Part shown: in pieces, positions 58,568-64,000 of the stretch
Layout of the letters: every line of letters begins with the position of its first letter
How positions within the stretch are numbered: the stretch's first letter is position 1
Assembly (NCBI RefSeq): GCF_030247195.1
Contig: NC_080671.1
Span: 30,435,543-30,499,542, forward strand
Source of the DNA: Topomyia yanbarensis
Taxonomy: Eukaryota; Arthropoda; Insecta; Diptera; Culicidae
Direction of reading: 5' to 3'
Length of the DNA stretch: 64,000 nt
Translations under genes and position numbers: made by a program
Notes under the pieces: model-generated
Seen by the model: only the letters and a program-made list of their open reading frames with translations
Databases searched by the model: none
What the model was told of the DNA's origin: nothing

Positions 58568-60090
58568 TTTCTTTGGTGTTCATCTCTTCTATGCTCCTGC
58601 TTGTATGGTGACTCACCTCTTTTCCAGTCTGGTTGTTCCCTCCATTGTCTGGGGTTTGAGTCATTCTGTTTCCAGGGGGGTTGCTGCTCCCTCCACTGGT
58701 TTTGCCCAGGCTCGTTTTGCCTCCAACCTGCTTGTTGTGCTTCTCTCCATGGTCTCGGGCCAGATTCATTTTGCCTCCAGCCTGTTTGCTGCGTTTCCCT
58801 CCATGGTCTTGGGCCCGGTTCATTTTGCCTCCAATCGGTCCTATTGTTTCCGTCTGGGCGCATACTCCTCTGGTTGTTGTTATTCGTTTGGTAGTTGTAA
58901 CTACCTCCTGGGCGCCCATTCTCTCCTTGTCTATTTTGTTGGTAGCTTCTATTGTTGTTTGTTCTTGGTGGCTGATAGCCGTTTCTGTATCTACCACGCT
59001 CGTTTTGGTTATCCTCGCGTCGAGGTCTATGGTCGTCGTTCCTAAACTGTCTTGGTGGATTGTTAAACCCCCCGTCTGTCGCCCATCTTCCTTTGAATTT
59101 GTTTGAATTTTGTACTAATTCCAATGATTCCAGTCTATTACCTATTTCCGTCAAATGCTCGCATTCTGCATGTCTTTCCTCTAAGTAGTTCAGTAACTCG
59201 ACTAGCGGCATTTCACGTTGACTCTGGGCTATTTGCTTAAGTTCTTTATTATACAAACCGCATATGCAGTGTAGCCTCAAGCTTTTTGTCATAGCCCTGT
59301 CTACTTCCCCTGGTCCTTCGTCATAATATTCGAGATGGGTATTTATTTCCATCACTCGTTTTTTGTACTCTTTAAATGTTTCCTGTGGTTTTTGCCTTAG
59401 GGTTTCTATTTTGGTAATTATACCTTCTATGGATACATTATCCCCAAATTCTTTAATCAAGTTCGTCTTTGTTTCATTCCAAGTGTCGCCTTTGATTTTA
59501 GCGATTGCTGCTGCCGCTTTTCCTTTCAATTTCAGTAGTATCACATAGACTAGATCTGTATGCGGTTCGTCTGCTGGTATTTGTTCGGCAAAGTGATCGA
59601 CGTGGTATAAAAACGCGTCTAATTCATCCCGAGACCCGTTAAACTCAGGGATACACTGAATAGCCTCTGTTTTAGGGAAGCGGTATTCCGCCTCTTGTGC
59701 ATTACGCTGCATGGTGTTGCTTTTTATTTCGCATCCACTGTCTGATAAGCTTCTTTGTTTGGTTATTTTTGCTTCTGATAAGCGTATTTGTTTGGGTATA
59801 ACTCCTTTTATATCTAACTTCTTTTCGAGTATTATTGTCCTATCAAGGATTTTTATTGACTGGTCGTATTTTTTCTGTACTATGTCTAATTTGTCGGTTA
59901 GTTCATTCCAAACTCTAACTTCGACTCTGTTTTCGTATTTACTTAATACTGCTTCGAACTCTTCGAAGGCTTCCTTAAGCAATTGTTTTTTTGTGAGGAT
60001 TCCTTGGAGCGTTCTGGCTCTTCCTTTGTTTTTGTTTAAATTCTCGTATTCGCGTAAGATGTATTCACTGATTTCATCTAGCCTAGACAT
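58561..60090 (-). CDS. gag: Gag polyprotein (no CCHC; basic repeat tail)
   Basis: 509 aa from ATG 60090 to TGA 58563-58561. The N-terminal third is helical and charged. Residues about 140-330 hold a retrotransposon-capsid-like region (AIQCIPEFNGSRDELDAFLY, KAAAAIAKIKGDTWNETKTNL, then RQKPQETFKEYKKRVMEI), which would form the particle shell. The C-terminal ~165 residues are rich in R, N, Q and G with about 4.5 copies of a 16-18-residue repeat around W-R-Q-N...R-P-W-R-E. There is no CCHC zinc knuckle, so RNA binding probably relies on the basic repeats, as in other errantivirus Gags. The ATG context is weak (T at -3). Ends in a -1 slippery site. Confidence 0.85.
   Translation of the reverse strand: MSRLDEISEYILREYENLNKNKGRARTLQGILTKKQLLKEAFEEFEAVLSKYENRVEVRVWNELTDKLDIVQKKYDQSIKILDRTIILEKKLDIKGVIPKQIRLSEAKITKQRSLSDSGCEIKSNTMQRNAQEAEYRFPKTEAIQCIPEFNGSRDELDAFLYHVDHFAEQIPADEPHTDLVYVILLKLKGKAAAAIAKIKGDTWNETKTNLIKEFGDNVSIEGIITKIETLRQKPQETFKEYKKRVMEINTHLEYYDEGPGEVDRAMTKSLRLHCICGLYNKELKQIAQSQREMPLVELLNYLEERHAECEHLTEIGNRLESLELVQNSNKFKGRWATDGGFNNPPRQFRNDDHRPRREDNQNERGRYRNGYQPPRTNNNRSYQQNRQGENGRPGGSYNYQTNNNNQRSMRPDGNNRTDWRQNEPGPRPWRETQQTGWRQNESGPRPWREAQQAGWRQNEPGQNQWREQQPPWKQNDSNPRQWREQPDWKRGESPYKQEHRRDEHQRKN
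58564..58570 (-). promoter_or_regulatory. -1 ribosomal frameshift heptamer at the gag/pol junction
   Basis: Sense-strand A AAA AAC in the gag phase, directly followed by the gag stop TGA. The pol frame is open from 58579 and is exactly the -1 frame. A AAA AAC is a classical retroviral slip sequence. The downstream stimulatory structure was not modelled. Confidence 0.8.
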
Positions 60091-60097
60091 TTAGGGA

Positions 60098-60460
60098 TTA
60101 GTATGTGCATCCAATGATTTGGCCTCCTAGCTGTTTTTTCATTGCTTCGTGGTGTGTCATTACACCGTTTCTAGTGTTCAATATGAGATTTCCGCATATT
60201 GTTGGGAGAAAGGTTCTTACGTAGAATTTTAGCTGGTTCGCTGTCGCTTTAATGGGAGTATGTGGGGTTTGAATGAGTATTAGTTCTTCGTGTAGTTTTA
60301 CTTGGACTATTTCACCCTGTTCTTTGATTATTTCAATAATTTTTTCCCTGCGTAGTAGTTCAACAACCTCATTGGTGTTAGCTACGCTAGTATTAATAAG
60401 TACAGTTTCCGATGTGAATTGTATGTTCACTAATGCTTTCAATATTCTTCCAGCCCTCAT
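60098..60460 (-). CDS. 120-aa ORF upstream of gag, unknown function
   Basis: ATG at 60460 (A at -3), stop TAA at 60100-60098, only 7 nt before the gag ATG and in a different frame. The protein is mixed alpha/beta-looking, with a charged helix-prone centre (VVELLRREKIIEIIKEQG) followed by hydrophobic beta-like stretches. It has no cysteine motif, signal peptide or membrane segment. I do not recognise it. The short stop-to-start gap suits termination-reinitiation to make Gag. It may be a matrix-like or accessory product. Intactness beside the other open frames suggests that it is maintained, but this copy is too young for that to be a test. Confidence 0.6.
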   Translation of the reverse strand: MRAGRILKALVNIQFTSETVLINTSVANTNEVVELLRREKIIEIIKEQGEIVQVKLHEELILIQTPHTPIKATANQLKFYVRTFLPTICGNLILNTRNGVMTHHEAMKKQLGGQIIGCTY

Positions 60461-61620
60461 TATTTGTTCGATAACAGTTTAAGGTAATTTGTTTTATTTA
60501 TCCAATCGTCTTCGTTTTTTCACTTTCCATGAGAAACGAACGTTTGAGGAAAAAAAAGAAAAAAGATGAAATGTGTTTTAATTGCAATCGTATCGCCTCA
60601 GCGCGTTCAGTTCCTTGCACCCACCGATTGCGTCACGATTGTTGATATATCTTCTCCCGCTATTTAATTATTTCGTCATCAACCACTGTCTCGGTCTCTT
60701 CGTCGGTACCAGCTGTTTCAGTACATGGCTGGTTGCTAACGTAAAATGCTTATTCTGCTAGTCCGTTCTCGCTTCATGGTGTAAGGTTTCATTTACTTCT
60801 CGTTCGTCGTGTTATGGTCGTCACTATATGTCATCATACATTGTCGAGTGTATTCACCGTGTGTGGTGGATTAATTAATTAATTAATTAAGTGATGCAAT
60901 GTACAAAATTAACCGTTTCTTCGAAAAAAAACGAAAGTAGCCAGATGTAGTTCTTATGATCCTACTATCGCGGCGTAAACGCTCAATAAAGTTGATCTTT
61001 TTATATTGTCCCTGCGTAGTATAAAAGAAAATTTCTTTTTCTCACTTACCTGAGCTGCATTGTTGATCTATTCGTTAGTTCCTGTCGAGATGATCTAGAT
61101 CCTTAAACTCGTAGCAAGCGCATATGTATTCGTAGAGATCGTTGACGCACTCTGTCAAAGTTTTGTGAACAAAGAAACTTTCACTGAATCGATCAGATAT
61201 GCTGAGTGTTTGTCTTTTTCCACATTTAAGCTATCGTATTTTTCGTGGTTTGTTATTTTTCTTCAGTTTTCACCATCAAATTCCGCAGACAATTTACGCA
61301 TTTTTTTTTCATCACATTCAATATTAACACGATCAGAAATCGTCGAATTTCTGCTTTTCTCGGATCTACACTTATGGTTAAGGTTTCCTCGCGACGAGAC
61401 TTATTTCAGGCATTAAAACTGGTTACCACCAACGCCTGTCTCGATGTTTTTTTTTCTCTCTTTGACGATAGTAGTCGGTAAAATGCCAACTTATTCACTA
61501 CAAAACGCTCAAACACTTTCAAAATGTAACCTTTCTTCTCACTTTATGGTATACACTGATCTGAAGACATTGCTGATTTTAGCCTCCAGTCATAAATGCG
61601 TCCTGCAATCTCTCAGGATT
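60461..61620 (-). other. Long 5' leader of the retroelement
   Basis: About 1.16 kb without a sizeable sense-strand frame. It includes a (TTAA)n run (60873-60890) and, at 61044-61060, the uORF/splice donor described separately. Its length and numerous short AUG frames suggest that cap scanning to gag would be inefficient unless there is splicing or internal initiation (inference). Confidence 0.6.
61044..61060 (-). promoter_or_regulatory. Splice donor fused to a 4-codon uORF (candidate env start codon)
   Basis: Sense strand: an AUG at 61060-61058 in a good insect context (CAACA before it), two more codons, then AG|GTAAGTG, a consensus donor with the cut after 61050. In unspliced RNA the frame ends at once, because the TAA lies within GTAAGT. 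After splicing to the acceptor before env the stop is removed and, by phase arithmetic, the frame enters the env open frame. The AUG would thus serve env only in spliced RNA. Sequence-based inference. Confidence 0.6.
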
Positions 61621-61638
61621 GCTAAACCGCTGTCACCA
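61621..61638 (-). promoter_or_regulatory. Candidate primer-binding site
   Basis: Two bases inside the 5' LTR the sense strand reads TGGTGACAGCGGTTTAGC. TGG complements a tRNA 3' CCA, as expected for a primer-binding site. Beyond TGGTGAC it does not match a tRNA that I can name, so the primer is unassigned. Confidence 0.5.
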
Positions 61639-61640
61639 CA

Positions 61641-62591
61641 TGCACCTACCCGCAACGGCTACTCCCGCGCAACACGTTACCAACATATTATTCCCTTCCT
61701 AACACGGGGAAAACGCGAACGGAAAAAAAACACAAAAGTCAGGTTTACGATTCTAGAAAAACATATATTACTCCTACTTTTTGTACACATCTGTATAGAC
61801 TACCCTACTGTGCGATTCTTTTCGCGCCTAACTATTCAAAACTTAAAATCGATCTCGGTTGTTGGCAGCCAGAGGTACGCACAGTACATGGGGCCCAGCC
61901 TTGATCGAGTTAATTGAAAAGGGGGAAAAAGAAAAAAGCCTCGATTCTAAATCTTCTGAAGTTTATATAGTAAATTTCTTGCTTACTTCAGCAAAATTTC
62001 AATTATTGACTATCTATCCCTGTTCAGCATGCGATTGACATTATATTTGTATTAGTGTCGCATCGCTTTCTATCTTTCTCCTTCGTTTGTAATTTTTATG
62101 TTAATGTATTCCTATTCTCCTCTATCTTAAAGTAACTCTTGCTGTCTTCTATTATTTTACGAAGGTTCCCCGAACGTGAGTACTTCCTAATTGGTTTAGT
62201 GTTAGTGAGCCTTCGGTTCTCGCTAGAACCTCGTGTTCTCTTGTTCTAACTAAAGCTATTCGTAAGTAGTTGAACGCTCTATTTCCCGAACATAATTATG
62301 CATTTGTATCGATGCGCTCACAATCATAAAAACGCCACGCCTATGTAAATAATTACGTTAATTAATATTGGCACAGCCAAATTCTATACAACCGTATAAA
62401 CACCTGCAGCCGGTGTCATTGGAAAACAATCATTAATTCTTCGAGCAACACAGTGACTCACGTTTGTTGTGCTATGTGCACTGCGACTTAAGCCGCTGCG
62501 TTTGCAAATTCGCTAGTGGCGAGTTCTTTCAGGTCAACCATAGACTTGTTGGTTGCGCATTTTTAGGTGTTTACTATTGTGGGGCTGTTCA
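61641..62591 (-). repeat. 5' LTR
   Basis: 951 bp; in element orientation it starts TGAACAGCCCC and ends GGGTAGGTGCA. Base-by-base reading against 46219-47169 (constant offset 15,422) showed no difference. Because reverse transcription makes both LTRs from one template, identity means a recent insertion. It would hold the promoter; a TATATAAA candidate is listed separately. Confidence 0.92.
61962..61969 (-). promoter_or_regulatory. Candidate TATA box in 5' LTR
   Basis: Sense-strand TATATAAA about 620 nt into the 5' LTR. It is the only clear TATA-like run there; the 3' LTR has the same at 46540-46547. The initiator and start site cannot be fixed from sequence. Confidence 0.35.
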
Positions 62592-62595
62592 TAAG
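62592..62595. repeat. Target-site duplication TAAG, 5' side of element
   Basis: TAAG follows the LTR outer boundary. The same four bases precede the other LTR at 46215-46218. Four-base duplications are usual for gypsy-type integrases. Confidence 0.85.
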
Positions 62596-64000
62596 AATCA
62601 GATGTAGATCATGAAAGCTTCTTATGTCTTAGGAATGCATGAAACGTCGCAATTTGGTGTCAATTACATAAAACTGCCGTAATTATTTTTTATTTTGAAT
62701 ACCTCAGTTTAAAAAAATGTCCTTGAGAGGTAGGTTTAAAAAAAATCTACGATGATATAAGACTCGAGGTTTGATAGGTTTTATTTTCTAAGACTTCGCA
62801 TAAAAAATGTGTAAGACAATTCTTAAAACCAGTTAAAAATAATATTTGGCGTTTTATGACATTCTAATGCGCTAGAAATAGGAATTAGGTTGTGGTTTTT
62901 TCACTAGTGAACATTTTTTATTCTTGCCCTTTTCGCGCGACGCGGTTTGAGCTCAAATTTTATATAAAGATTTTCTAGAGGTGCTATGGTCTCTTTTTCC
63001 CATAAATCCCTTTCAACTGATATTACAAACTTACAGTTAAATATTTGCGGCTGGAATTTACGTCAAATGAGCTCGAATGAAAGTTGGTCGAATATTTTGG
63101 AAATTGGGTTTTTCGGTGTTTTTAAAAACGTCCAATCATCGGAAATAAACATAACGGTTGGTGTAAAAACAATTATTCGTAAAAAATCGTCGGATGGTTG
63201 TATGACATAGCCGGGTTAAATTACCTGATAAATATTCTGCCCAGTAAACCGATCCACAAAGCACAATCTCCCGGAATAACTCTTCATTCGTCGTCTTTAA
63301 ATATCTCGCGTCAACTGATTTAACAAAAAAATGCGTCCTTCACCTTCAAACATCTGATTTCGATTGGTATTACAGACAAATCAGAATTAAAATTTATTTT
63401 AATCGCGCATTTAGATTAAATAAATTTTTTTTAACCTTTCTCCGACTGATGTGTTAGTTCTGCTCAAGTTTCCATCGATGTATTTCGTCCTCTGTGCATA
63501 TTGTTTTAGAAAATAACAAACCTGAGTGTTTCCCAACGGTTTTTATCCGAAACTGCCTTGTTAAGTCAGCAAATCTTCCTATGTGATTGCCTATAAATGA
63601 GGTAAGAGCAAGCTGCATTACTGGTCACTGCTCCTTCTAATTCAAGAATGAACTTTGAAGTGAAAAACCTGCTCATCCAGTTTGCGTTAGTGTAATGTTT
63701 TACAACTTTTGTTGTATTCACATATCTATGTGCAATTGCGCTTTCTTTAAACCCGAAACCTATCTTCTTGTAATGTACATTACACTTCGGTTAGATTGTC
63801 TTACAGACAAACACATACATAGTGCTGGTTTACAAATTTTTGTGTGATCGCGTAAAGCTGAGAAAATAGACAATGGCCAATTTTTCTCCAAAGAAGCGTT
63901 TCGAGATTCTTTTGAAAAAAATGTTTTGGATACACTTTGCAGATATTTGTCAATATCTCGTATAACTCGATCGATAAAACAGGTTTACAGTTCGAACGCT
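62596..64000. other. Unassigned flanking DNA
   Basis: Host or old-repeat DNA on the far side of the retroelement. The empty site joins 46214 to 62592. No gene, RNA or transposon end is recognised. Plus-strand frame 62986-63210 (74 aa) shows no domain. Confidence 0.4.

Larger units (their letters stand above)
46219..62591 (-). mobile_element. Full-length env-bearing Ty3/gypsy (errantivirus-like) retroelement, 16.4 kb
   Basis: Two identical 951-bp LTRs (61641-62591 upstream in transcription, 46219-47169 downstream), each TG...CA in element orientation, bracket the element. TAAG is duplicated at 46215-46218 and 62592-62595. A purine tract abuts the downstream LTR and a TGG-starting primer-binding candidate follows the upstream one. 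Sense order: leader, 120-aa ORF, gag, pro-pol with RT before integrase (Ty3/gypsy order), spacer, env, A-rich 3' region. All frames are intact. Errantivirus-like elements usually run 7-9 kb, so this one is about twice as long, mainly through non-coding spacers. It may be an active element or endogenous retrovirus of the host. Confidence 0.9.

Noticed and set aside
58515..58997. 160-aa minus-strand frame overlapping the end of gag
   Set aside because: Third-phase reading of the gag tail minisatellite; repeats keep all three frames open.
54177..60094. Plus-strand frames across pol and gag (for example 58478-58894, 59711-60094)
   Set aside because: Shadows of the minus-strand gag and pol genes.
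1..64000. CRISPR array, bacterial operon or phage
   Set aside because: No regularly spaced repeats or prokaryotic gene organisation; content is eukaryotic transposons.

Overview
The window looks like a gene-poor, repeat-filled stretch of an insect nuclear genome, most likely a mosquito (Culicinae such as Aedes; inferred from the transposon families and A+T-rich composition, not proven). I found no convincing host protein-coding gene. Almost everything that can be named is a transposable element or a remnant, and many are nested inside one another.

Layout. 1-2.6 kb: unassigned DNA. 2.8-9.3 kb: stacked DNA transposons. These are a CAGTG-ended element (2791-6500) holding a TA-flanked element (3084-5401) and a tRNA-derived SINE with an exact 11-bp target duplication (5567-5730), then a hAT-like element with an exact 8-bp duplication (6505-9287) that carries its own MITE (8253-8476). 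9.3-12.2 kb: unassigned. 12.2-16.6 kb: plus-strand LINE ORF2 remnant split by two TA-flanked elements, one of which holds a piggyBac-type MITE. 17.05-29.4 kb: a second copy of that plus-strand LINE family, split by a minus-strand I-type LINE (18.43-26.72 kb), itself split by a 3.8-kb insertion containing a pogo-like element, a foldback repeat and a second piggyBac-type MITE. 28.7-32.1 kb: mostly unassigned. 32.4-37.5 kb: a nearly full-length but broken R1-clade LINE sitting in an (ACAY)n microsatellite. 37.7-46.2 kb: unassigned DNA, small MITEs and LINE fragments.

46,219-62,591 is the outstanding feature: a 16.4-kb env-bearing Ty3/gypsy (errantivirus-like) element on the minus strand. By line-by-line reading it has identical 951-bp LTRs, a 4-bp TAAG target duplication, a polypurine tract and open reading frames throughout. 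In transcription order these are: leader, a 120-aa upstream ORF, gag, a -1 frameshift heptamer, pro-pol (protease, RT, RNase H, integrase, GPY/F), a 1.8-kb spacer, env (baculovirus F-like layout), and a 3.2-kb A-rich (sense-strand) 3' region.

How its parts fit together: full-length RNA would give the small ORF, Gag and, by frameshift, Gag-Pro-Pol. Env has no AUG ahead of its hydrophobic leader segment. A consensus donor in the 5' leader and an acceptor 5' of env would supply one in frame, and the same donor contains the stop codon of a 4-codon uORF in unspliced RNA. Identical LTRs plus intact frames suggest a very recent, possibly competent insertion. All assignments were made by eye from motifs; no database search was run.
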